This document shows, in pieces, positions 24,395 through 36,329 of a stretch of DNA of 64,000 bases. Position numbers and translations under genes: made by a program. This DNA is from Ursus arctos. Lineage: Eukaryota > Chordata > Mammalia > Carnivora > Ursidae. The stretch lies in assembly GCF_023065955.2 (NCBI RefSeq), contig NW_026622952.1, forward strand, positions 31,110,313 through 31,174,312. The letters are read 5' to 3'. The notes under the pieces were generated by a model that worked only from the letters and a program-made list of their open reading frames with translations, made no database searches and had not been told where the DNA came from. Position 1 is the stretch's first letter; every line of letters begins with the position of its first letter.

Positions 24395-24575
24395 GGGGCG
24401 CCTGGGTGGCTCAGTTGGTTAAGCGTCCAACTCTTAATTTCTGCCCAGGTCATAATCTCAGTGTCATGAGATCAAGCCCCGCATCAGCTCTCTGCTGGGT
24501 GTGGAGTGTGCTTAAGATTCTCTATTTGGCCCTCCACTCCCATGCTTTTATCTCTATCTCTCTGAAAAAAAAAAA
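24395..24575 (+). repeat. CAN SINE (SINEC), older subgroup
   Basis: It starts ggggcgcctgggtggctcag and has the older body words 'gcgtccaactcttaatttct' and 'tctcagtgtcatgagatcaa', then a short A tail. The TSD is unclear (aaaaagagcaatgtcttg upstream against a partial match, aaaaatagaacatcttg, downstream). Confidence 0.9.
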
Positions 24576-24609
24576 TTCTTTAAAGATACTAAAAATAGAA
24601 CATCTTGCG

Positions 24610-25129
24610 TTAGGCTAACTATAACTTTTATTTGCTCTTATATTTTTTCTTTAACTACTTTGGAAAAAGGAATACACAAATTAAAGCAAAGTCTAGTAAG
24701 CAAAATGCTTCATTTCCTTAAATTTTTATATGTATCATTTTACATATTACACTGAGAAAGAAAAATCTTGCAAATTAGTGTATGACATGCTATCCATTAT
24801 AGGACTCAACTTAATGTCACAGACGTTAAAAATGTAAAAACATGTGCAGTTGATGAATTGATAGAATATTGCATTTTTAAACAATTATTAACTAATGAGA
24901 GTTCCCAGATCATTTTCATGAGTTGTCTTAATGGAAATCTTGGCATTTCCAAAGTATATTAAATATATTTTTATATGTTGAAAAATAAACTCATATCTAT
25001 CCTGTTAAATCTTATTGAATTATTTGATTTTTTCATAAATAATTCATAAATAATATTGTTTAATCTCTTATAGTCACCATTCTAGTGTTATAGATAATAA
25101 TTTCACTGTCCTAAGAAAAATACCCTGTC
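24610..25129. other. AT-rich interval, nothing recognised
   Basis: No gene or repeat is recognised before the L1M element begins. Confidence 0.45.
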
Positions 25130-26659
25130 CTTTGCTTACTGTCCGTCTTCCTGAACTGATTTGTTTACCATAACTTTAGTATTGGCTTTTTCAGAATGTC
25201 ATATAATTAGAATCATATAGTTTTGTTTTGTTTTGTTTTCAGGCAGGAACCTTTCACTTAGCAGAATGCATTTTCAATTTACCCACGTGTTTTTGTGCCT
25301 TGATAGTTCTTTTTAAATTTTTTATTAAGTAATAACCTGTTGTATAGGTATACCTTTCACATATGAGGGACATCTTGGTTTCTTTTAGTGTTTGGTTATT
25401 GTGAGTAAAGCTTCTATAAACATTTGCATGCAGGTTTATGTATGTGCAGAAGTTTCAAAATTACTCCAGCAATTTCCCAACGGTAGTATTACTGTATTAT
25501 ATAGTGAGGCTATGCTTAGCTTTGTAAGAAACTGCCAAACTGTCTTCCAAAGTTTCTGTTTCAATTTGCATTCTCACCAGCAGGGAATGAGAGTTCCTGT
25601 TGCTCCATATCCTCGTAAGCATCTGGTATTGTCATTTTTTTTTTTTCCTAATTTAGCCATCCAAACGGGTATGTTATAGCATATCAATGTGGTTTTAATT
25701 TATGATTTCCTAATTGAAAAAAAATTGAATATCTTTTCATATGATTATTTTCCACTCATATATATTCTTTGTTGTGGTATCCATTCAGAACATTTGCACT
25801 TTTAAAAAATTTTGGCTCTTTATATTCTTATTCCTGAGTTTGAAGGGTTCCTGATAAATTTTACATACAAAATCATTACTAGATATGTCTTTTGCAGTTT
25901 TTTTTCTTCCAGTCTATGACTTACTTATTTCATGCTTTTGCTAGTGCCATTTGAAGATCCATATTTTAAAGTTTTTTATGAAGTCTAATGTTTCAAATTT
26001 TGTCCATTGATTATGCTACTGTTTCATCAGAAAACTCACAAAGTCAAGGTCATGAAGATTCTCTTCATTAACTTTCACATTTTCTTCATGAAGTTTTATA
26101 CTTGTGCAGTTTTGGCTACATTCTGAACTAATTTTTGTGTTAAGTTCTGTTTCTAGTTGCATTTTTTTTTTCATATGGACTTCTAATTACTCAGCTAATG
26201 TTGAAAAGCCTAATATTGCTTGATTGAATCCCCCTTACGACTTTAGAAAAGATCAGTTGACTATATTTTATGTTTTATTTTGGTGCTCTCTACTCTGTTC
26301 AATTATTTTTTTTTATTTTCCAATGTCACATTATCTTAATAACCATAGCTTATAGTAATTCTTGAAATTTTGTATATGAGTCTTCCAAATTTGTTTTTAT
26401 TGTTCAGTATTGTGTTGGCTATACTAGATCTTTTTGCATTGGGATTGAGTTGAATCTATAGATCAAGTTAAGAGAATTAATGCCTTAATAATATTGAGTC
26501 TTCCAGTGCATAACTATGTAATAAATATCCATTTATTTAGATCATCTTTGAGGGTTTTCCTCAGTATTTGATAGTTTCTGCATACAATTCCTGTATATAT
26601 TTTGTAAAATGCATTATTGTTAAGGATTTCAATATTGGAGTACTGTTATAAATGGTATT

Positions 26660-27061
26660 TTAAAATTTTTTTATTTATTTTGTTTTAATTTCAGTATAGT
26701 TAATACATAGCATTATATTAATTTCAAGTATACAATATAGTGATTCGAAAATTTTACATATTACTCAGTGTTCATCAAGATAAGTGTACTTTTAATTCCC
26801 TTCACCTATTTCCCCCATCTTTCCATTCATCTCCCCTCTAGTAATCATCAGTTTATTCTTTATAGTTAAGAATCTGTTTTTTGGTTTTGTTTTTTTCCTC
26901 TTCGTTCATTTGTTTCATTTCTTAAATTCTATATATGAATGAAATCATATGGTATTTGTCTTTCTCTGACTTACTAACTTTGCTTAGCATTATACTCTCT
27001 AGCTCCATCCATGTAGTTGCCATTGGCAAGATTTCATTCTTTTTACGGCTGGATATTATTC

Positions 27062-27107
<46 letters not shown>

Positions 27108-27540
27108 ACCACATTTTCTTTATGTATTCATTTATTGATGGACACTTGTCCTGCTTCCATAATTTGGCTATTGTAAATAATGCTGCAATGAACATAGGGG
27201 TGCATGTATCCTTTCGAATTAGTGTTTTAGTATAAACACTTTGAGTAAATACTCAATAGTGCCATTACTGGATCTTATGGTAATTCTATTTTTAATTTTT
27301 TGAGGAACCGCCATACTGTTTTCCAGAGTGGCCACACCAGTTTGCATTCCCACCAACAGTTCATGAGCATTCTTTTTTCTCCACATCCTCACCAATACTT
27401 GTTTCTTGTGTTGTTGATTTTGACAGGCATGAAGTGATAACCTCATTGTGGTTCAGATTTGCATTTCCCTGATGGTGAGTGATGTTGATCATCTTTTCAT
27501 GTGTCTGTTGTCATCTGTCTTGGGTTAAGTTGGTTCATAT
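26660..27540 (-). mobile_element. Younger carnivore-type L1 3' end nested in L1M
   Basis: The left edge is T-rich (3' tail), followed by words typical of the carnivore L1 3' UTR ('gttaatacatagcattatat', 'tttatagttaagaatctgtt'). The antisense end of ORF2 follows ('gaatgaaatcatatggtatt', 'gccatactgttttccagagt', 'gcatttccctgatggtgagt'). It interrupts L1M ORF2 and is 5'-truncated. The right edge is approximate. A weak TSD candidate is aaatggtatttt on the left and aaatgtcatatt on the right. Confidence 0.82.
27064..27105. repeat. (GT)21 microsatellite inside the L1 3' end
   Basis: Uninterrupted GT repeats lie just after 'gctggatattattcca'. Unexpanded L1 copies have a short TATATATACA there. Confidence 0.95.
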
Positions 27541-28548
27541 CTTAAATGTCATATTCTAATTGTTTTTGTTGGAAAGAAAATAGAATTTCCACTTGTATAC
27601 TTATCTTGTCTCCTATCATCTTCTTCTACTCACTTATGAGTTCTGTGAGTTATTAATTCTTTGGGATTTTTAGAAAAACAATGAAATTATTTGTGAATAG
27701 AGACAGCTTATTGTCTTCCTTCTCAATCTGCAGACGATTTATTTCCTTTTGTTTGTTTGGTTTGTTGCACTAATCGGGATTTTTATATATTGTTGAATAG
27801 GAGTAGTGAGAGAAAACATCCTCCCTTGTTTCCAGTCTTATTTGGAAGGTGTCCAGTTTCTCACCATTAAATATGAAGTTAGTTGGGTTTTCTTTGTATA
27901 TTTTTTTTATAAAGTGAAGATGTTCTCCTTTATTCTTGCTTTGCTGAGAGATGTTTACATGATTAAGATTTTTACACTTTGTGAAATGTTTTTTTTTTTC
28001 TGCGGGAATTGCTATGGTCATATTATTTTTTCTTCTTTAGCCTTTGATGGACTAAAGATTACGTTAATAATGTATTACATTGATGGATTTTCACATATTG
28101 AATTGGCTGTATGTACCTGGAATAAATCTCCCTTTGTTGTGGTATATAATTTTTTACACATTATTGGATTTGATATGTTAATATTTCATTGAATGAATTA
28201 ATTCATTTTTGTTCTATGTTCTTGAGATATATTGATATGCCTTATAAGGTCTTAATCTATAGTTTTTCTTCCTTATAAATTGTTTATCTGGTTTCGGTGT
28301 TAGGCCTCAAAGAATAAGTTAAGGAGCGCTTTCTCTAATTCTTTTGACTTGTTGAAAAGTGGTGTCATTTTTTCCTTAAATGGTTGGTTGAATTATACTG
28401 AGTTTCTCTAATATATATAAGACTCTTCAGTTTATCTATTTGTCTTTCTGAGACTTGTGGTAGTTTGGGTATTTCACAAATTATTCCATTTATCTAAATT
28501 ATCAAATTTATGGGTATAAAGTTTATTGTATTCCTATGTTATCTTTTT

Positions 28549-28797
28549 AAACTTATTTTTGTATTATTATTTATTTATTTATTTACTTTTTGAGTGAGAG
28601 AGAGAGTCAGAGGGAGGGTGGGGAGTGGCAGAGGGAGAAGGGTAAAAGAAAACCTTAAGCAGTCTCCATGCCCAGCACAGAGCCCAACTCCAGGCTTGAT
28701 CTCACCACCTGAGATCCTGAAATCAGAGTTGTCTCACCACCCTGAGCCAAAATCAAGAGTTGGATGCTTAACAGACTAAGCCACTCAGATTCCCCAC
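28549..28797 (-). repeat. CAN SINE with internal duplication, nested in L1M
   Basis: A reversed older SINE with near-perfect 15 bp TSDs: ctatgttatcttttt (28534-28548) and ctatgttattttttt (28798-28812). At 249 bp it is longer than its relatives because a piece of the head is duplicated. 28698-28731 and 28732-28763 both carry tctcaccac(c)ctgag followed by aaatca(a)gagttg. Confidence 0.88.
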
Positions 28798-28883
28798 TAT
28801 GTTATTTTTTTTTATCCCATGGTATTTGTGGTGTTGACTTTTCTTTTATTTCTGACATTTGTAATTTGCATCTTCTTTTTCTC

Positions 28884-28985
28884 CCTTCCTTCCTTCCTTC
28901 CTTCCTTCCTTCCTTCCTTCCTTCCTTCCTTCCTTCCTTCTTTCCTTCCTTCCTTCCTTCCTTCCTTCCTTCCTTCCTTCCTTCC
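28884..28985. repeat. (CCTT)~25 microsatellite (GGAA on minus strand)
   Basis: It has 102 bp of CCTT units with a single C-to-T interruption at 28941. It lies inside antisense L1M ORF2: the L1 words 'gtaatttgcatcttcttttt' and 'tcttgtttagcctggcctag' flank it, so it grew in place from a pyrimidine-rich L1 stretch. Confidence 0.97.
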
Positions 28986-29984
28986 GCATTGTCTCTTTTT
29001 TCTTGTTTAGCCTGGCCTAGAGGATTATCAATTTTAGTGGTCTTTTCGAAGAAGCAGGTTTTCCTTTTGTTGATTTTCTCTATTGTTTTCCTAATTTCAA
29101 TTTTATTAATTTCTGCTCATTTCAAAATTATTGCTTCTTTTCTTCTGCTTGCTTTAGGTTTACATTAGTCTTTTTTCTCTGATTTCCTAAACTGACAGTT
29201 TTAGTTATTCCTATATTTTAACATATGCATTTAATGCTATAAATTTCCCTCTAAGCGCTGCTCTTTTGGTGCACTAGGCGCATTTTGATGAGTCCTGTTT
29301 TCATTTAGTTAAGAATATTTAAAATATTCTTGACATTTATTTGACCTGTATATAGTAAAGAATTGTGTTTTTACAAATATTTGAGGATTTTCCAAGAGGG
29401 CTTCTATTGTTGATTTCTAATTTGAGTTCATTGTGATCTAAGAGTATTTATTGTTTGATTTAGATCATTTCAAAATTTGTTAAGGTGAGGCTTATGGCCC
29501 TGAATGTAATCTATTTTTATGAATATTTCATGCAAGCTTGAGAAGAATTTATATTCTGCTCCTTGTGGATGGAATATTTTTGAATATTCGATTAGGTAAG
29601 TTGATTTATAGTATTGTTCGGGTCAATTATATCTTTCTTGATTTTCTGGATCTTTGATTTATGAATTATGGTAAATTATCACTGTATACTCTAGATATTT
29701 TGATGCTTTGTCCATAGATGCATTATGTTTAGGATTGTTAGATCTTGTTGGAGAATTGACTTCTTTACTATTTTGTAGTACCTTTCCTTATCACTGATAA
29801 TTTTCCTTGTTCTGATATCTATTTTGTGTGAAATGCATGTAACTAGTCCAACTCTCTTCTGATTAGTGCTACCATAGCATATCTTCTTCCATTACTTTAC
29901 ATCTTATCAGATTCTTTATATTTAGAGGATGTTTTGTAGATAACATATAGTTGTGTCTTTTTACATAATTTAATTAGTTCTTTT

Positions 29985-30204
29985 ATTTTTTAAATTATTT
30001 TTAAAGATCTTATGTATCTATGTATGTATTTATTCGAGAGAGAGAGAGTACATGTGCACAAGTGGAGTGGGGAGGGGGAAAGGGAGAGGGAGAAGCAGAC
30101 TCCCTGCTGAGCAGGGAACCTGACATGGGGCTGGATTCCAGGACCCTGGGATCATGATCCAAGCTGAAGGCAGATGCTTAACTGACTGAGCCACCCAGCC
30201 ACCC
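29985..30204 (-). repeat. CAN SINE, minus strand, nested in L1M
   Basis: A T-rich 3' tail at the left is followed by GAGAGA-rich body, agactccctgctgagcaggg, 'gggatcatgatcc' and 'ctgactgagccacccag' at the right. TSDs are imperfect (tagttctttta on the left, gagttctgtctttta on the right). Confidence 0.88.
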
Positions 30205-30227
30205 AGACAGAACTAGGAGTTCTGTCT
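30205..30227. repeat. 10 bp inverted repeat with 3-base loop
   Basis: agacagaact (30205-30214) and agttctgtct (30218-30227) are perfect reverse complements. They sit exactly at the 5' edge of the neighbouring reversed SINE. Confidence 0.88.
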
Positions 30228-31890
30228 TTTAATTTCTGTATTTAGATCTTTCACATTTAAACTGGTTGTTAATATATTTTGATTTGTATCAACCATATTT
30301 TTATCTGTTTTCTATTCATTCTGGTCACTTCTTTTTCTCCCTTCTCATACTTTAATTATTTTATGATTCCATTTATGTCATTTCTTATTATTTCAATTTA
30401 CTTCCTTTGAAAACTGTGCATGTTGCCCAGAGTTTAGCTAATCTACGTTAACCTACAAATAACATTGCTCCACTTCACCTGCAGGTATCTTATAATGGAG
30501 TATTTCCAATTCTTCCCTCCTGTCTTTTATGATATTGCTGTCATTCATTTCACCTATCAATATACTATAATCATTCACTATTATGTTAAACATTTATATT
30601 TTAGATTGATTAAGAATAAACAAATTTTATTTTACTTTAATATTTCTTCTTGACATTCTTCCTTTTTTATGTAGATCCATGTTACTGAACTAAATAATTG
30701 TTCTTCAATCTAAATTTAAAAATAAAAAAAAAAATCAGAAAGTGAGCTGGTGATGAATTCTCTGTTTTTGTTTTTCTTAAAATATCTTATATTTCTTCCT
30801 CACTTTGAAGGATAATTCCATTGGATATAGAATTCTTTTTTTCCCCAATGCTTTAAATACTTTACTTTTTATTGTTTATATGGTTTTTGATGAGTGGTCC
30901 ATTGTGATTCTTAGTCCTTTCCTCTGTAGGTCAGGTGTTTATCTCCTATATCTTGCTTTGAGATTTTCTCTTTGATTTGATTTTCTATAATTTGAATATT
31001 ATATGCCTAGGTGTAGAGTGTTTTTATTTGTTTTAACTTGATGTTCTCTGAGCTTTTAGTGTCTGTGATTTGGTGTGTTATTAATTTTAGAATGTCCACA
31101 GACATTACTCATTCAAATATTTCTTCTCCATTCTCTCTCTTATTCTTCTGGTATCTTAATTAGGTGTGTGTTACATCTTTTGAAATTGTCCCATAGTTCT
31201 TGGATGATCTGTTCTGTTTTTGTTGTTTGTTTTGTTTTTTTTTTATTTTTCAATTAATTTTTTCTTCACATTTTAGTTAATATTTACTATCTCAAACTCA
31301 GAAATTGTGTACTTGGCAGTGTATATCTACTTGTAAATTCATGAAAGTCATTTTTCGTTTTTGTTAATGTCTTTAATTTCTGACATTTTCTTTTGACTCT
31401 TTCATAGAATTTTTATCTCTCTATATTGCCTTTCTGCCCTTGAGTTCTTAACATATTAATCCTAGTTACTTTTAATTTTCTATCATGTAATTCCAACATC
31501 TGTTTCATGTATGAATCTGGTTTCTTATACTTGCTTTGTATCTTCACACGGTGTTTTGTTTTGTTTGTTTGTTTTTTGCCTTTTTGTATTCCTTGTAATT
31601 TTTTGTTGAAAGCTGGACATATGGTATTGGGTAATAGTAACTGAGATAAGTAGGCCTCTCCTGTGAGGATTTTTGTGTATTCGATTAGGAGTTTGGCTTT
31701 GTTTGATGATTGCTGGAGCTATAGATGCCAGAGACTTTGGACTTGCCCATGTATTTTTTCAGAGAGAGTGTTTCTTGCAGGTCTTTCACCTATAATCCAC
31801 TCTTACCATATTGAAATCATGTGGGTGTGGAATGGAGGTGACCTGGAATTCAAGGTTGTACTTCACCCCGCAAGCCCAGTTTTCTGATAG

Positions 31891-34204
31891 GGCCAAAAAA
31901 AGTTAAGGACTTTTAGTTTGCCAAGATTTTTCTTGTTGCAAAGATGGGAGTGAAAATTTCCAAGCTCTTTACACATTAGAACTAAAATCAAAAGTCCTGA
32001 GCTTGGGGTTTTAGTGCTAAAAGGAATAAAAAGGCATTAACATTTATTCTTGTATATACACAACACATACCAGAAGCTGGTTACATTTTGACCTTCAGCT
32101 TCTGTTCACATGCAGAATAAAATACCTGGTTGTATAGCCGAGCAATAATAGTGTTTTACATCTAGTGTCATTATTCAGTAGTGTGATTTGATTGACAAAT
32201 ACTGCCAGAAAATTGTTGCAATTTTTTGGCCATGTCTGTCAATAACTTTGAAGATATATATCAAGCCTCTTTATAGTATTGTATATTCTCTTAGGACTAG
32301 GAATAATAGATTAACAATGCAAAAATAAAGTTCTCACTTTTAAAGGTGTTACCCATTTGAACTTTTTCTTCTGTGTAATTGTGTAAAACAAATTTTGCAG
32401 ATTCATTTGCTAGCAAATATAGATTCATCTACTCTTTGAATACTTATGTTCATTTTATGAATTTATGGCATTCATCTCAATTGCATTTGTTATTATTTCC
32501 TCTACCATTTTCCAATTTGGTAAATAAAACTTTGAAAAATTAAAGCATTTATATGTTTGAGACACAATATACAATGAAATAGTTACATTTAACAAATGTA
32601 AATAATAGTATGACAAACATGGGAAAATACAGTAGCGGGTATTATTGTGCTTGTAAATGTATGTTTTCTGAGTGCTGTTTTCAGAACATTATGATTAACT
32701 TACCCTTTCAGATTAGTGACATGAACACATTCTTCTATAGTTTTAATTTTCCTTTGTAATGACAACACGCCTGAAAAAAACCTGATGGATAACTAATATT
32801 CAGAAATGAGTGCACTTTGCTTTAATTAGAATTAAATAATGTTTTCATACAAATTCATATAATTAAGATTAAAATTCCAACAGGTATGTTAAACAGATAT
32901 GTTGGAAATATTTGAACTTTTATTTCCAAGGCAGCATAGTACAATAACAAATCATGTATTTAGATAGATAAAGATAATAAATGTACCTACACACGCATAC
33001 AAATACACACGGAAAAAATATTAATTGGTCTTCAAGTTAAAACCTCTTTTTACCACGGTTTAGAAGAATAATTGTACTAAAATTATCTTAATCTTTACCC
33101 TGGAAATGCTATAAAAGTGAAAGACTAAGACATAACCATTTTTTTTAGTAAGTACCTGCTTATTTAGTCATATGCATTAATAAGAATGAATATTACCACA
33201 CATTTTAGTTATAGGCAACAGATGTGCTATTTGGTTCAATAATGATTTTGCAGATAAAAATATAGACTTTTAAGCAGAAACTTGTTCTTAACAAATTTTT
33301 AGTAATTTATTGTTTGGAATATTTGATTTTCAAAAACCTTGACCTTGTTGGTAATAGTTACTGAGAAGATTTGAGGTCATGTAGTTAGTTTTGAATGTAT
33401 TACACACCCATCTGCTTCTCCATCTGGCAGCAGACACAGAAGTGTTATGTACATTCTTCTCACCAACACCCCAATTGTTAGCTTCCTGCTGATAGCCTTA
33501 GTGTAAGCCTCATTGGGTAATTATTTCAGGCAGAAAACAACCAACCCACATGTTCAAGAATAATCACTAGTTCAATTAACTAACCAGAAGCAGCTGATAT
33601 TTTAGTGTCCATGAGTAGAAATGATTTCAATTTCGGCAGCACTTCACTGAAAATATTTAGATAGCAGATGTGCTATTTAGTACCTTCAGAGTGTGGAAAA
33701 TAAAAATAAACATGACATATATAACCAAATAAGTTGATAGTAAATGATGAATAGGTTTTTTAAAAATTATTTCTCTTTAGGTGTTTAATTTTAAAGTAAT
33801 GTAAATACACACAAACAGTATGATATGCTAGTCAACAATATATTTTAAGTCTGCATTAAAAGAAGTTTATTAGTCACTGATCTGATTAATATTAATATAT
33901 ATAACTTACTTTAAATATTGTCTGTATTATAATATTAGAAATTTAAAAACATCATGCACATTTATAGTAGTAGATTTAAATATAGAATTATTTTGACAAA
34001 CATGGTCTAATATACATATTCAAGTATTTAATTCTTAATGTATTTTATGAATATGATTTATTTTGAAAATCCTAATTGGTTTTTCATTGAAATATGCATT
34101 TCTAAATAGAGAATTTAGCTGTTAATGTTGCTGAGCTTCTTGTTTTAAAAAGCAAATATTCTTTTCCCATATATAATCTTCTCAGGAATTCAAATAGCAT
34201 ACAT
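31891..34204. other. Repeat-free interval, no gene seen
   Basis: Over 2.3 kb I recognise no SINE, L1, MIR or LTR and no reading frame of note. It is AT-rich unique-looking sequence, with a somewhat less AT-rich core at about 33380-33660. Confidence 0.45.
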
Positions 34205-34623
34205 AATTTATTTTTTTAAGTTTTTATTTAAATTTCAGTTAGTTAACATACAGTGTAATATTAGTTTCAGGTGTACAATTTAGTGATTCAACACTTCCAT
34301 ATATCACCTGGTGCTCATCACAATAGGTGTACTCCTGAATCCCCATCACCTATTTCACCCATCCCCACAACCACCTCCCCTCTTGTAACCATCTGTTTGT
34401 TCTCTATAGTTAAGAGTCTGTTTCTTGGTTTGCCTCTCTCTCTCTCCCTTTTTTTCCATTTGCTCACTTCTTTTACTTTTTAAATTCCACATATGAGTGA
34501 AATCATAATGGTATTTGTCTTTCTCTGACTGACTTATTTCACTTAGCATAATACTCTTTTAGCTCTATCCATGTCATTGCAAATGGCAAGATTTCATTCT
34601 TTTATATGGCTGAGTAATATTCC

Positions 34624-34663
<40 letters not shown>

Positions 34664-34710
34664 CCACCTCTTCTTTATCCATTCCTCAAGTGATGGACGC
34701 TTTTTCAGGA
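34205..34710 (-). mobile_element. Carnivore-type L1 3' end, truncated
   Basis: It has the same antisense 3' UTR and ORF2-end words as the copy at 26660: 'cagttagttaacatacagtg', 'ttagtgattcaacacttcca', 'ctatagttaagagtctgttt' and 'gatttcattcttttatatgg'. About 500 bp survive. The TSD was not found. Confidence 0.85.
34627..34662. repeat. (GT)18 microsatellite inside the L1 3' end
   Basis: Uninterrupted GT repeats lie directly after 'gagtaatattccatt'. This is the same internal L1 position as the (GT)21 at 27064. Confidence 0.95.
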
Positions 34711-35370
34711 CAGATTTCTAAATGTAAGTTTACCAGTTCAGATGGTCTTTTATTTTTCGTCTAGCTCTTGTTACATTCTGCCATGTTATCTTTGAAGAGG
34801 TACTGTGACAATCAGTACCATCTCTAGCACTGTTTCCATGTGTCTTTTATACAAAATATTCAGTAGGTTTCCTTTTTGGATTTACATGGCAATTTAAATA
34901 TTTTTAAGTTTCTGAAAATAATGAGAAGGTGGAACTAATAAATGAATTTATTGTGTATTACGAGATATGCAATTCAAAGCAGTACAATCCTTTATGAAGG
35001 GAGTCTGGTGATCTCTACTAGTCTTCCATCCAAAGAGGTGTAGTTTAGCATCCACCATATAGACCAAATAGGGACAATATAGAATCTAAAAAATGAAATA
35101 TCTTATAGAAGAAATATGATTTAGATAATCCTAATGGTAACTGGAGGTTGAAATAATTTTCTTGTCTAGCTACAGGTCTGCAAAGAGGATTCAACTACTG
35201 TGCAGTCAGACAAAGTATATAATCAAGTGTAATCATCAGTCATGGTTGTTTACATCCATCCGATGGGAACTGACCTTGCCCTCTAAATGAAAAATAATGG
35301 CACAAAAGAGAATAGTATATATTCAATCACTTACAAAATTTTGCTAAAGCTTTTTAAGATATAAATAATA
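34711..35370. other. AT-rich interval, nothing recognised
   Basis: No repeat family or gene is seen between the L1 end and the next SINE. Confidence 0.45.
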
Positions 35371-35545
35371 GGGTGCCTGGGTGGCTCAGTTGGTTAAGGG
35401 TGCGACTCTTGATTTTAGCTGAGGTCATGGTCTCAGGGTCATGAGGTCAAGCCCCACATCACACTGGGAGTGGAGCCTGCTTAAGGTTCTCTTTCTCCCT
35501 CTCCCTCTGCTCCTCGCTCCACTACTCCCATGGGTACTCTCTCTC

Positions 35546-35594
<49 letters not shown>

Positions 35595-35597
35595 AAT
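35371..35597 (+). repeat. CAN SINE with expanded AAAT tail
   Basis: Older SINEC body (gggtgcctgggtggctcagt, 'ggtctcagggtcatgaggtc'). It ends in about twelve AAAT units at 35550-35597, a microsatellite grown from the SINE tail. The TSD is hidden by the AT-rich flank. Confidence 0.92.
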
Positions 35598-36084
35598 AGA
35601 AATAAAAAGACTAAACTTTTCTTCAAAATTTAGAAAAATAATTATTTAAAACATGATAGAGATAACTGAACTATAATAATGTATAAAATTAAAAAGTAGA
35701 ATAAATCCATTGTTAAGTATCTTAATTTAAAATGTTTCTAAAAAAGTAAAATAACATTTTTCTAAATGAAATTAACAATCTCCAATCTTAAACCACCAAA
35801 AAGGAGAGAAAACAGAAGATAGAAATCTGAATGAGTCTTTATAATAATGAGAAAAAGATGCAGATCTATAAACCCAGATATGGAGGAGATTAAGAAAATA
35901 TATGCTAGAACTTTGTTAATTATTCTGATCACAAAGAAAAAACAAATATTTCTGTGAAAATAATAATTTATAAATTTTGACTCATTTTAGTTGAAAAACT
36001 GAATAGACCAAAACATTAATATAAAACTTCATTTATAGTTTTAAAAGTTAACTTTGGGTTTGTGTACTTAATCAAAGTTGAGAT
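35598..36084. other. AT-rich interval, nothing recognised
   Basis: A-rich sequence without identifiable features. Confidence 0.45.
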
Positions 36085-36265
36085 GAAATCCTAGTTCTAC
36101 ATCCTGCTTTTTGCAAGACTTTGATCAAGTGACTTTGGTTCTCTGACCCTCAGTTTCCTCATCTATAAAATGGGGATCATGATACCTATTTTATAGGATT
36201 GTTCTGAGAAAAAACTGAGGTAAATATCTAAAAAGCATGCTGCCTTATAAAGTGACACTGTGTTA
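36085..36265 (+). repeat. MIR element, plus strand
   Basis: A clear MIR core: 'ttgatcaagtgactttggtt', 'ctgaccctcagtttcctcat', 'ctataaaatggggatcatga', then 'ggattgttctgagaaaaaac'. Confidence 0.88.
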
Positions 36266-36329
36266 TCTATGGTGTGATTCATATATGAGTCTATTTCACA
36301 GTGTGGTTAGATGCTTTGATGATAAGTAA

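Larger units (their letters stand above)
25130..31890 (-). mobile_element. Long ancient L1M element, minus strand, heavily interrupted
   Basis: Read on the minus strand this is an old L1 whose parts are in order. The 3' UTR region and ORF2 end lie at 25130-26660 and 27540-27760. The reverse transcriptase half lies at about 27760-29000. The more 5' ORF2, including the endonuclease region, runs to about 30500. A 5' region resembling the ORF1 or 5' end of old L1s occupies about 30750-31890. Marker words on the plus strand include 'gttgaataggagtagtgaga', 'ttaggcctcaaagaataagt', 'attgtgatctaagagtattt' and 'ttttgttgaaagctggacat'. Removing the nested insertions (a younger L1, two SINEs, a CCTT array) leaves roughly 5.3 kb, unusually long for such an old copy. 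All frames are destroyed. Confidence 0.82.

Noticed and set aside
28764..29168. 134-codon frame with FLPS repeats
   Set aside because: The repeats are a translation of the CCTT microsatellite inside antisense L1.
33632..33645. 'ttcggcagcac', resembling the start of U6 snRNA
   Set aside because: The match stops after 11 bases and the following sequence does not resemble U6, so it is likely chance.
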